From NCBI GenBank assembly GCA_964592155.1, contig CAZQDA010000136.1, positions 1 through 5,219 on the forward strand: a stretch of 5,219 bases of DNA, given 5' to 3'. The notes beneath the pieces are model-generated. The model saw nothing but the letters and a program-made list of their open reading frames with translations. It did not search any database and was not told the origin of the DNA. Positions 1 through 5,219 of this stretch are shown here, piece after piece; the stretch's first letter is position 1, and each line of letters opens with the position of its first letter. Made by a program: the position numbers and the translations under genes. Origin of the DNA: Christensenella sp964592155 (GTDB taxonomy: Bacteria; Bacillota; Clostridia; Christensenellales; Christensenellaceae).

Positions 1-19
1 AAAAAAGCTTTATACAGCG

Positions 20-1366
20 CTAAATTCGTTTTAGCACCGTTACGCACTCAACGTGTGTCGTCTGCGGAAACATATCCACAGGCTGCACGAGGGCGGCGCG
101 ATAACCAAGCTCATGAAATAAGGCAAGGTCACGCGCGAGTGTGGAAGGATTGCAGGACACGTAGCCGATTTTGTCGATATCTGCCGCAGCAATGGTTCTG
201 ATTAAGTCTTCTTCGAGGCCCTTGCGCGGCGGGTCGACAATCACCGCGTCGATGTGCTGCTCCTGCTTTAAAATAGACGGGAGCAGCTTTTGTGCGTCTC
301 CGGCATAAAATTCGGCGTTTTCAATACCATTGAGACGGGCATTCCATTTTGCGTTTTCAATCGCGGGCTTTACAATCTCGATCCCGATTACCTTTTTGGC
401 GCGCTGTGCCGCGCATAGGGAAATGGTACCCGCACCGCAGTAAAGATCGAGAACCGTATCGGCAGCAGAGAGTTCTACTAGCTTAAACAGTGTGTTATAA
501 AGGGCTTCTGCTTGCACTGAGTTCACCTGCAAAAAGCTCTCTGGGCTAATTTTGAACGTCAGGCCGCACAGCGTTTCCATGATGTGGTCTTTGCCATAAA
601 TGCAGACAGACGTATCTCCCATAATCGCGTTTGTCTTTTTGGTGTTAAAATTGAGCATGATGGATTTTACCTGCGGCAGCACAAATTCAAATAGCATGAT
701 CAGATGAGATTTGTGGGGAATATCCTCGCCGTTCACGCACAAAACCAGCATCACGTCGCCCGCCTTATTTTCACGCAACATAAGGTGACGCAAAAGTCCG
801 GTATGCGTCTGTTCATCATAAATGGAAATATTATTTTTGACAATCCATACGCGCAACTGGGAAAGGATCACCTGCATGTCGGACGGCTCTATTTTGCAGT
901 CGTCCACATCAACGATGCGATGGGAATGCGCTGCATAAAAACCAATCTCCACAGCGGAACCGTTTTTCTGCACAGGGAATGCCGCTTTGTTGCGGTAGCG
1001 GTATTCGCCACGTGCAGGCAACGGAAAATTGACAGGAATATTGAGCTTGCCGATCCGCCCGATACAGCCCTGCACATGATTGTGCTTAAAGGTCAGCTGC
1101 CCGGCATAGGAAAGATGCTGCAAAGTGCATCCACCGCACTTGCCAAAGATGCGGCATTTGGGCTGCATCCGCATGGGGGAGGCAGTGAGGACTTCATCCA
1201 GCTTGCCTACGGCGTAGTTCTTTTTGAGCGCGATCACCTTCGCGCGAACCAGCTCGCCCGGGAGTGCGCCGTCCACAAAAACAGCCAGCCCCTCGTGCCT
1301 GCCGATGCCTTGTCCGTCGGTGCCCAGATCGTCTATTTGCAATTCAATCAAATCATTTTTTTTCAT
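20..1366 (-). CDS. rlmD: 23S rRNA (uracil-5-)-methyltransferase, RlmD/RlmCD type
   Basis: This enzyme transfers a methyl group from S-adenosylmethionine to C5 of a uridine in 23S rRNA (U1939 for E. coli RlmD; Bacillus RlmCD also modifies U747). The 448-residue protein has an N-terminal TRAM RNA-binding domain (about 1-60). The 4Fe-4S cysteines are C71, C77, C80 and C157, in the family's CX5CX2C...C layout. The Rossmann methyltransferase domain has the SAM loop LDLYCGAGT (306-314), DPPRKG (378-383), the catalytic cysteine C405 in SCNPSTLARDL, and the general-base glutamate E439 in HVEC. An in-frame ATG 27 codons upstream (1447) was rejected because the extra residues are not TRAM-like and overlap the promoter; MKKNDLIEL is the typical family start. 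No Shine-Dalgarno precedes this ATG. It is divergent from mtlD. The family is certain; which uridine(s) it modifies is not, because Bacillota carry several paralogues. Confidence 0.93.
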   Translation of the reverse strand: MKKNDLIELQIDDLGTDGQGIGRHEGLAVFVDGALPGELVRAKVIALKKNYAVGKLDEVLTASPMRMQPKCRIFGKCGGCTLQHLSYAGQLTFKHNHVQGCIGRIGKLNIPVNFPLPARGEYRYRNKAAFPVQKNGSAVEIGFYAAHSHRIVDVDDCKIEPSDMQVILSQLRVWIVKNNISIYDEQTHTGLLRHLMLRENKAGDVMLVLCVNGEDIPHKSHLIMLFEFVLPQVKSIMLNFNTKKTNAIMGDTSVCIYGKDHIMETLCGLTFKISPESFLQVNSVQAEALYNTLFKLVELSAADTVLDLYCGAGTISLCAAQRAKKVIGIEIVKPAIENAKWNARLNGIENAEFYAGDAQKLLPSILKQEQHIDAVIVDPPRKGLEEDLIRTIAAADIDKIGYVSCNPSTLARDLALFHELGYRAALVQPVDMFPQTTHVECVTVLKRI

Positions 1367-1372
1367 AAAAAT

Positions 1373-1381
1373 ATTATACCA
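1373..1381 (-). promoter_or_regulatory. Extended -10 promoter of rlmD
   Basis: On the minus strand this reads TGGTATAAT, a perfect extended -10 (TGnTATAAT). A -35 at 17 bp (TATCAT, 1396-1401) is poor, which is tolerated by extended -10 promoters. The last base of the -10 lies only 6 nt before the ATG at 1366. Transcription from it would therefore begin at or within a base or two of the start codon, giving a leaderless mRNA. Seen directly: the motif and spacing. Inferred: that it is used. Confidence 0.6.
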
Positions 1382-1421
1382 AAGAGATGCAAAATATGAT
1401 ATAGTAAGAACTGATGATTTA

Positions 1422-1436
1422 TAACAAATTTTGTTA
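1422..1436. promoter_or_regulatory. 15-bp palindrome at the mtlD -35, candidate operator
   Basis: TAACAAATTTTGTTA is a perfect odd palindrome (7-1-7) whose right half is the proposed -35 of mtlD. A bound protein here would block RNA polymerase. TAACAAATTT recurs at 2836-2845, and its inverted form AAAATTTGTTA lies at 2727-2737 in the E2 promoter. The region is AT-rich, so chance is possible. Confidence 0.4.
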
Positions 1437-1459
1437 AATTTTATCACAAAAACTATAAA
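1431..1459 (+). promoter_or_regulatory. Putative mtlD promoter
   Basis: TTGTTA (1431-1436), a 17-bp spacer and TATAAA (1454-1459) match the housekeeping consensus at 4/6 and 5/6 with ideal spacing. The start site would fall near 1466, leaving a leader of about 40 nt before mtlD. The spacer holds TGTTAAATTTTATCA (1432-1446), nearly identical to a sequence in the E2 promoter. Confidence 0.5.
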
Positions 1460-1505
1460 ATTTTGAATCTATATAGCATAACAAAACAGAATCGGAGGAG
1501 AGGAC

Positions 1506-2663
1506 ATGAAACAAGCAGTGATGTATGGCGCGGGAAATATTGGCCGCGGGTTTATTGGCAAGGTGCTGTCTGAAAGCGGATATGAGGTGTGCTTTCTGGA
1601 TATCGTGCCGGAGGTAATCGACGCGTTCAACAAAGATCATGAATATAAAGTGCATATTGTTTCCAATGAGGGGGATCATTACGATGTGGTCCAAAATGTG
1701 CGCGCAGTGAACGCAAATACGAGCGAAGCCGTGGAAACAATCGCGTCCTGCGATTTGATGGCGACTGCGGTGGGCGTTAACGTGCTTCCTTATATTATTG
1801 ATAATATCGCAAGCGGAATGATCCTGCGCATGCAGCGCGGCGGCGGCCCGCTCAACATCATTTTGGCGGAAAACCAACTGAACGCGGATCAAATTATGCG
1901 CGATTATATTTACCAAAAATTGAATGACGAGCAGAAAAAATGGGCGGATGAAAATCTGGGTCTTGTGGAGGCTTCCATTGGGCGCATGGTGCCGCCGTTA
2001 ACGCCTGAGGAACGCGCTGCAGACCCGCTGATGATCGCCGTGGAGCCCTATGCCTTGCTGCCGGTGGATCGTGATGCTTTTAAGGGCGGGATTCCAGAGC
2101 TAAAAGGACTTGTGCCGTATTCGCCGTTTGGTTTCTATATCAAAAGAAAGCTTTTTATCCATAATATGGGACACGCGATGTGCGCTTATTTTGCGTGGCA
2201 GAAGGGCTATGAATATATCTGGCAGGCGGTGGAGGATCCCGAAATCAGGAAGATGGCGGAAGCGTCCATGAACGATACGGCAAACGCGCTGCACGAGCAG
2301 TATGGTGTTCCACTTGAAGAGATCACCGACCATGTTCAGGATTTGCTGACGCGGTTTGAAAACAAGGCACTGAAAGACACGGTGGTGCGCGTGGGCGGAG
2401 ACCCGGTGCGCAAATTGCGCAAGGATGACAGGCTGGTGGGCGCGGCGCTCTATTGCCTGGAATACGGCAGAAAGCCTGCGGGGATCGTCAAGGGAATTGT
2501 GGCGGCGCTGCATTTTGATAATCCGGATGACAAATTTGCGGTACAGATTCAGGCGGATTTAAAAGAAAACGGACTTAACGCTGTGATCGAAAAATATATG
2601 GGAATCGGAAAAGACAGCGAGCTTGCGGGCATGATCCGCACAGAGTATGAAGCGGGCCTTTAA
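1506..2663 (+). CDS. mtlD: Mannitol-1-phosphate 5-dehydrogenase
   Basis: This cytoplasmic enzyme interconverts D-mannitol 1-phosphate and fructose 6-phosphate using NAD(H). The 385-residue length matches E. coli MtlD (382). The N-terminal Rossmann fold carries GAGNIGRG (8-15), and D32 at the end of the second strand suits NAD rather than NADP. The C-terminal half has the polyol long-chain dehydrogenase catalytic triad K215, N220 and H223 (K-x4-N-x2-H). It also has the family blocks RFEN, LKDTVVRVG and PVRKL followed by DRLVGA. GGAGGAG at 1494-1500 sits 5 nt before the ATG and fixes the start. No mannitol PTS transporter, MtlR activator or other mannitol gene is next to it. It could therefore serve imported mannitol-phosphate encoded elsewhere, or run in reverse as an NADH sink making mannitol. 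The stop codon is followed by the E2 control region with no clear terminator. Family assignment is firm; the physiological direction is open. Confidence 0.94.
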   Translation: MKQAVMYGAGNIGRGFIGKVLSESGYEVCFLDIVPEVIDAFNKDHEYKVHIVSNEGDHYDVVQNVRAVNANTSEAVETIASCDLMATAVGVNVLPYIIDNIASGMILRMQRGGGPLNIILAENQLNADQIMRDYIYQKLNDEQKKWADENLGLVEASIGRMVPPLTPEERAADPLMIAVEPYALLPVDRDAFKGGIPELKGLVPYSPFGFYIKRKLFIHNMGHAMCAYFAWQKGYEYIWQAVEDPEIRKMAEASMNDTANALHEQYGVPLEEITDHVQDLLTRFENKALKDTVVRVGGDPVRKLRKDDRLVGAALYCLEYGRKPAGIVKGIVAALHFDNPDDKFAVQIQADLKENGLNAVIEKYMGIGKDSELAGMIRTEYEAGL

Positions 2664-2711
2664 AAACAGGATTTCAGGAGTATATTTTCCTTGAAAAAGT
2701 AGCGAAATCCA

Positions 2712-2741
2712 TTGACAACAGAGACGAAAATTTGTTACAAT
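2712..2741 (+). promoter_or_regulatory. Strong promoter P1 of the E2-E3 unit
   Basis: A consensus -35 TTGACA (2712-2717), an 18-bp spacer and -10 TACAAT (2736-2741, 5/6) preceded by TG at 2733-2734 (extended -10) form a near-consensus promoter. The start site would lie around 2748, giving a leader of about 120 nt before E2. The -10 and start site lie inside the left arm of a large palindrome, which implies tight repression when it is occupied. Confidence 0.75.
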
Positions 2742-2788
2742 AAGCACATAAAAATGTTAAATTTTAACATGAATATGTGCTTATTGTA
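2736..2788. promoter_or_regulatory. 53-nt near-perfect palindrome over P1, candidate operator
   Basis: The outer 15-nt arms TACAATAAGCACATA (2736-2750) and TATGTGCTTATTGTA (2774-2788) are exact reverse complements. An inner 17-nt palindrome ATGTTAAATTTTAACAT (2754-2770) shares the same centre, T2762. Only the three pairs between them mismatch, so 23 of 26 pairs match. Because the P1 -10 and start site are in the left arm, a P1 transcript would lose most of that arm. The symmetry is thus more likely to be read as DNA by a dimeric or tetrameric repressor than folded as RNA. The inner palindrome recurs in the mtlD promoter. Confidence 0.65.
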
Positions 2789-2792
2789 TATT
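2764..2792 (+). promoter_or_regulatory. Possible second promoter P2 of the E2-E3 unit
   Basis: TTAACA (2764-2769), a 17-bp spacer and TATATT (2787-2792) match consensus at 5/6 each. The -35 is the right half of the inner palindrome and the -10 starts at the end of the outer right arm. Both P1 and P2 would thus be covered by the same bound protein. In this AT-rich stretch a chance match is possible. Confidence 0.35.
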
Positions 2793-2814
2793 CGTAAAGT
2801 TTCTAACATGTAAA

Positions 2815-2839
2815 GTTAACATTTGAAGAATGTTTTAAC
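2815..2839 (+). other. Leader hairpin upstream of the E2 ribosome site
   Basis: GTTAACATT (2815-2823) can pair with AATGTT-tt-AAC (2829-2839) across the loop TGAAG, with a two-base bulge. It would lie in the leader of either promoter and ends 15 nt before GGAGG at 2855-2859, so it does not cover the ribosome site. It may protect the mRNA or be a degenerate copy of the TAACA/TGTTA operator half-sites found just upstream. Confidence 0.3.
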
Positions 2840-2868
2840 AAATTTAGTGCTTATGGAGGTAATATTCG

Positions 2869-4137
2869 ATGGCAACAGCGGTAATTATGCCAAGACAGGG
2901 ACAATCTGTTGAAAGCTGCATCATCACCAAATGGAATAAAAAGGTGGGAGACAGCGTGGCGGAGGGCGATATTCTGTTTTCTTATGAGACAGACAAAGCG
3001 TCTTTTGAGGAGGAAGCAAAGGTTGCAGGCACAATTCTGGCGATATTTGCGGAAGAAGGGGATGATGTTCCCTGCCTTGACAACGTGGCGGTGATCGGCG
3101 AGCAGGGCGAAGACATTTCTTCGTTTGCGGTAGCGGAAACAATCGGCGGCGACGCTCAGGCTCCGGCGCAGGCAGAAGCGGCTCCGGCAGCACCGGCTCC
3201 GGTGGCGGCAGCACCGGCAGCGGCAACAGGCGGCGCTGTGCAGGATGGTTTTGTGAAAATTTCTCCCCGTGCAAAAGGCATCGCGGAAAACCAGATGCTG
3301 GATATCGCGCAGGCGGTTCCCACAGGCCCCAACGGCAGAATTATCGAACGCGATATTTTAGAGCTTTCAAAGAACGGCTCTGCGGCAAAGGTTGCGGCTC
3401 CGGCAGCAGCGGCGGCAGCACCGGCTCCGGCGGTTTCGGCGGCGGCTTATGAAGACATCATGCTTCCGAACATCAGAAAAGTCATTGCAAAATCAATGCA
3501 TGCGTCCCTTTCCAACATGGCGCAGCTTACGCACTCTTTCTCCTTTGATGCAACGCAGATGATGGCATACCGCAAGATCGTCAAGGAAAATGCGGAAAAG
3601 CTCGGACTTGCGAATATTACATTTAATGATATCATCCTTTTTGCAGTGTCAAGGGTGCTTCTCAATCACAAGGATTTGAATGCGCACTACCTTGATGACA
3701 AGCTGCGTGTGTTTACGGATGTGAACCTCGGCATGGCGGTGGATACGCCAAGAGGACTTCTTGTTCCAACTATTTTCGGCGCGAACAAAATGTCTCTTAA
3801 CGAAATCGCGGTTGCGGCGAAAGACCTTGCAAAGCAGGCGCAGGAGGGTACGATTTCTCCTGATTACCTTTCGGGTGCATCTTTCACGGTTTCCAATCTG
3901 GGCGTGTTTGGCGTAGAACACTTTACGCCGGTCATCAACCCGCCGCAGACGGGTATCCTCGGTGTGAACAACATCCAGACAAAGCTCAAAATGGTGGACG
4001 GCGAAGCGGTTCCGTATCAGGCGATGGGAATCTCTCTCACCTACGACCACAGGGCGCTCGACGGCGCGCCGGCTTCTCGCTTTGCGCAGGAACTGTGCAA
4101 GACGCTGGAGAATTTCATGGCACTGCTGGCAAAATAA
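2869..4137 (+). CDS. Dihydrolipoamide acyltransferase (E2) of a pyruvate-type 2-oxoacid dehydrogenase
   Basis: E2 carries the acyl group from E1 on a lipoyl arm and transfers it to coenzyme A; it also forms the structural core of the complex. The 422-residue protein has one N-terminal lipoyl domain (about 1-80) with the lipoyl lysine K43 in ETDKA. An Ala/Pro-rich linker (about 97-120) leads to a peripheral subunit-binding domain (about 129-165, ISPRAKGIAE...GPNGRIIERDI). A second Ala/Pro linker (about 172-193) precedes the catalytic domain (about 197-422). Catalytic residues are H394 and D398 in DHRALDGA; SNLG (342-345) and NPPQTGILGV are also present. The NPPQ/SNLGVFG pattern favours pyruvate or acetoin over 2-oxoglutarate complexes (family knowledge). 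GGAGGT at 2855-2860, 8 nt before the ATG, sets the start. E3 follows. No E1 gene is upstream, where it usually lies; it may be downstream of E3. pdhC or acoC are both possible symbols. Confidence 0.93.
   Translation: MATAVIMPRQGQSVESCIITKWNKKVGDSVAEGDILFSYETDKASFEEEAKVAGTILAIFAEEGDDVPCLDNVAVIGEQGEDISSFAVAETIGGDAQAPAQAEAAPAAPAPVAAAPAAATGGAVQDGFVKISPRAKGIAENQMLDIAQAVPTGPNGRIIERDILELSKNGSAAKVAAPAAAAAAPAPAVSAAAYEDIMLPNIRKVIAKSMHASLSNMAQLTHSFSFDATQMMAYRKIVKENAEKLGLANITFNDIILFAVSRVLLNHKDLNAHYLDDKLRVFTDVNLGMAVDTPRGLLVPTIFGANKMSLNEIAVAAKDLAKQAQEGTISPDYLSGASFTVSNLGVFGVEHFTPVINPPQTGILGVNNIQTKLKMVDGEAVPYQAMGISLTYDHRALDGAPASRFAQELCKTLENFMALLAK
3186..3430 (+). repeat. Duplicated Ala/Pro linker DNA within E2
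   Basis: The 17-mer GGCAGCACCGGCTCCGG occurs exactly at 3186-3202 and 3414-3430, in the two interdomain linkers, among further GGCAGC/GGCTCC units. Such simple Ala-Pro coding repeats are usual in E2 swinging-arm linkers and can change length by slippage or recombination. Only the two end copies are the repeat; the span between them encodes the subunit-binding domain. Confidence 0.6.
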
Positions 4138-4150
4138 GTGCCAGGCCGTT

Positions 4151-4255
4151 CGAAACACCGCAATACTGCGTCAGCGAAAATTGATTACTCGGTTACGTAT
4201 GTCTCAATACGCGCCCTCGCATCGATTTGCTACTTCCTTGTCTTGCGCAGTTTCG
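4151..4255. repeat. Long imperfect palindrome in the E2-E3 gap, possible interspersed hairpin element
   Basis: The 162-nt gap holds no gene that I can support. Its middle is a roughly 105-nt imperfect inverted repeat centred near 4203. The outer arms CGAAACacCGCAAtAC (4151-4166) and GTcTTGCGcaGTTTCG (4240-4255) pair at 13 of 16 positions. Middle arms AGCGAAAATTGAT (4173-4185) and ATCGATTTGCT (4221-4231) pair with gaps. The inner stem is CGTAT/ATACG (4196-4200, 4207-4211) with loop GTCTCA. No T-tract follows, so it does not look like an intrinsic terminator. It resembles a REP/MITE-like intergenic repeat dropped into the operon, but only one copy is in view. As RNA it could stabilise or process the E2 message and alter E2:E3 output. 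Confidence 0.5.
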
Positions 4256-4299
4256 TTTCAGCCTGACTCAGTGCTTTTGACCAACTTGGGAGGTAATTT

Positions 4300-5219
4300 A
4301 TGAGTTATGATTTAGTAGTTTTGGGCGGCGGCCCCGCAGGTTATCTTGCCTGCGAGCGCGCGGCGCACGAAGGGCTTAAAGTAGTTTTGATTGAAAAGAG
4401 GAATGTGGGCGGCGTGTGCCTGAACGAAGGCTGCGTACCGTCAAAAACGTTCCTGTATTCCGCAAAGATCAAGGACAGCGCAGAGCATGGCGACCAGTAT
4501 GGCGTGATATGCAAGGGTGTGGAAATTGACCATAAGGCGGTTGTGACGCGCAAGAATAAAGTCGTGAAAATGCTGACAGGCGGCATTGCATCCATGCTCA
4601 AAGGACTGGGCGTGGAATGGGTGAAGGCTGCGGGCGTGATCAAAGGCAAGGGCGCGGACGGTTACGAAGTGGAAGCGGACGGAAAAGTGTATTCCGGCAA
4701 GCGTCTGTTAATCGCGACGGGCAGCGAGGCGGCAATGCCGCCTATCGACGGTCTTAAGGAGCAGTACGAAAAGGGTTTTGCGCTCACAAATCGCGAAATC
4801 CTCGACATCGAGAGCGTTCCCAAAAAGCTGGTTGTGATCGGCGGCGGCGTAATCGGCCTTGAAATGGCAAGCTATTTCAATTCGGCGGGCAGCGAAGTGA
4901 CTGTGATCGAAATGCTCGACCAGATTGGCGGCCCCATCGATCAGGATATCGCAAAGCTGCTTAAAAAGAATTATGAAGCAAAAGGCATCACTTTCAAAAT
5001 GGGCTGCAAAGTGACGAAGATCGAAAGCGGCGCGGTTGTTTATGAAGAGGCAGGCAAATCGCAGAAGGCGGCTTGTGATAAAACGCTGGTGTGCATCGGC
5101 AGAAAAGCAAATACGCAGGGAATCGGGCTTGAAAGCATCGGCGTTCTTATGGAGCGCGGCGCGGTGGTGACGGATGAGCACATGAAAACGAACATTCCGG
5201 AGGTCTATGCGGCGGGCGA
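4300..5219 (+). CDS. lpdA: Dihydrolipoamide dehydrogenase (E3), 3' end outside window
   Basis: E3 is the FAD enzyme that reoxidises the dihydrolipoyl arm of E2 and passes electrons to NAD+. The 306 codons present cover the FAD domain and most of the NAD domain; a full protein is usually about 450-470 residues. It has the FAD loop GGGPAGY (9-15), the redox disulfide C40/C45 in GGVCLNEGCVPSK, and IATGS (138-142). The NAD-binding GGGVIGLE is at 181-188, with E204 at the end of the next strand indicating NAD specificity. The window ends inside VYAAG(D), the second FAD contact. There is no N-terminal lipoyl domain, unlike some E3 proteins. GGGAGGT at 4288-4294, 5 nt before the ATG, sets the start. 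It lies 162 nt after E2 on the same strand with no clear promoter of its own, so it is probably co-transcribed. Glutathione or mercuric reductases share the fold, but the CLNEGC motif and E2 neighbour favour E3. Confidence 0.93.
   Translation, partial: MSYDLVVLGGGPAGYLACERAAHEGLKVVLIEKRNVGGVCLNEGCVPSKTFLYSAKIKDSAEHGDQYGVICKGVEIDHKAVVTRKNKVVKMLTGGIASMLKGLGVEWVKAAGVIKGKGADGYEVEADGKVYSGKRLLIATGSEAAMPPIDGLKEQYEKGFALTNREILDIESVPKKLVVIGGGVIGLEMASYFNSAGSEVTVIEMLDQIGGPIDQDIAKLLKKNYEAKGITFKMGCKVTKIESGAVVYEEAGKSQKAACDKTLVCIGRKANTQGIGLESIGVLMERGAVVTDEHMKTNIPEVYAAG

Noticed and set aside
1..35. Possible rlmD terminator: GCTAAA/TTTAGC stem (19-35) and T-run at 1-6 on the minus strand
   Set aside because: The stem overlaps the stop codon and is about 12 nt from the T-run, and the window edge hides the rest.
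704..1399. 231-codon open frame on the plus strand opposite rlmD
   Set aside because: It is entirely antisense to a clearly conserved gene, has no family motifs or ribosome site, and its codons follow from the other strand.
1367..1447. Upstream ATG (1447) extending the methyltransferase by 27 residues
   Set aside because: The added residues do not resemble a TRAM start, would run through the extended -10 and into the mtlD promoter, and have no ribosome site.
2672..2696. Bulged hairpin TTTCAGGA/TCCTTGAAA after mtlD
   Set aside because: Weak, AT-rich stem with a bulge and no T-tract on the plus strand; not convincing as a terminator.
2736..2788. The palindrome as a riboswitch or intrinsic terminator
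   Set aside because: Its left arm holds the -10 and start site, so the main transcript lacks that arm, and no T-tract follows; a DNA operator fits better.
3649..4158. 169-codon open frame on the minus strand opposite E2
   Set aside because: Arg/His-rich shadow translation of the E2 catalytic domain; no recognisable motif.
4181..4209. Separate promoter for E3 starting at TTGATT
   Set aside because: No acceptable -10 at 16-18 bp; co-transcription with E2 is simpler.
4082..4303. 73-codon plus-strand frame overlapping the E2 end and crossing the gap
   Set aside because: It overlaps E2 out of frame, lacks a ribosome site and reads through the palindrome; best explained as chance reading of a repeat.

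Overview
The window looks like chromosomal DNA from a Gram-positive anaerobe of the Bacillota, most likely a gut-type clostridium. The clues are strong GGAGG ribosome binding sites, TTGACA/TATAAT-type promoters, AT-rich intergenic stretches next to moderately GC-rich genes, and the gene families themselves. No phage, transposase, CRISPR array, tRNA or rRNA gene is visible. The taxonomic call is an inference from these features, not from a search.

Layout: (1) 20-1366, minus strand, a complete 23S rRNA m5U methyltransferase of the RlmD/RlmCD type. (2) 1367-1505, a 139-bp divergent control region with an extended -10 promoter for rlmD almost touching its ATG, and a promoter for mtlD with palindromic sequence around its -35. 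(3) 1506-2663, plus strand, mtlD, mannitol-1-phosphate 5-dehydrogenase, standing alone without mannitol PTS genes. (4) 2664-2868, a 205-bp control region with a near-consensus extended -10 promoter. Its -10 and start site lie inside a 53-nt nearly perfect palindrome, followed by a second possible promoter and repeated TAACAT and GTGCTTAT motifs. (5) 2869-4137, the E2 acyltransferase of a 2-oxoacid (probably pyruvate) dehydrogenase complex. (6) 4138-4299, a 162-nt gap holding a ~105-nt imperfect palindrome that looks like an interspersed hairpin element. (7) 4300-5219, the first 306 codons of dihydrolipoamide dehydrogenase (E3), cut by the window end.

E2 and E3 form the core of a lipoate-dependent dehydrogenase that makes acyl-CoA and NADH. 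MtlD interconverts mannitol-1-phosphate and fructose-6-phosphate with NAD(H). The most interesting observation is regulatory: the mtlD and E2 promoters share a 15-bp pseudo-palindrome (TGTTAAATTTTAwCA, 14 of 15 identical). This suggests one repressor, perhaps redox-linked, acting on both units. The coding genes themselves are ordinary members of known families; I see no evidence for a new protein system.
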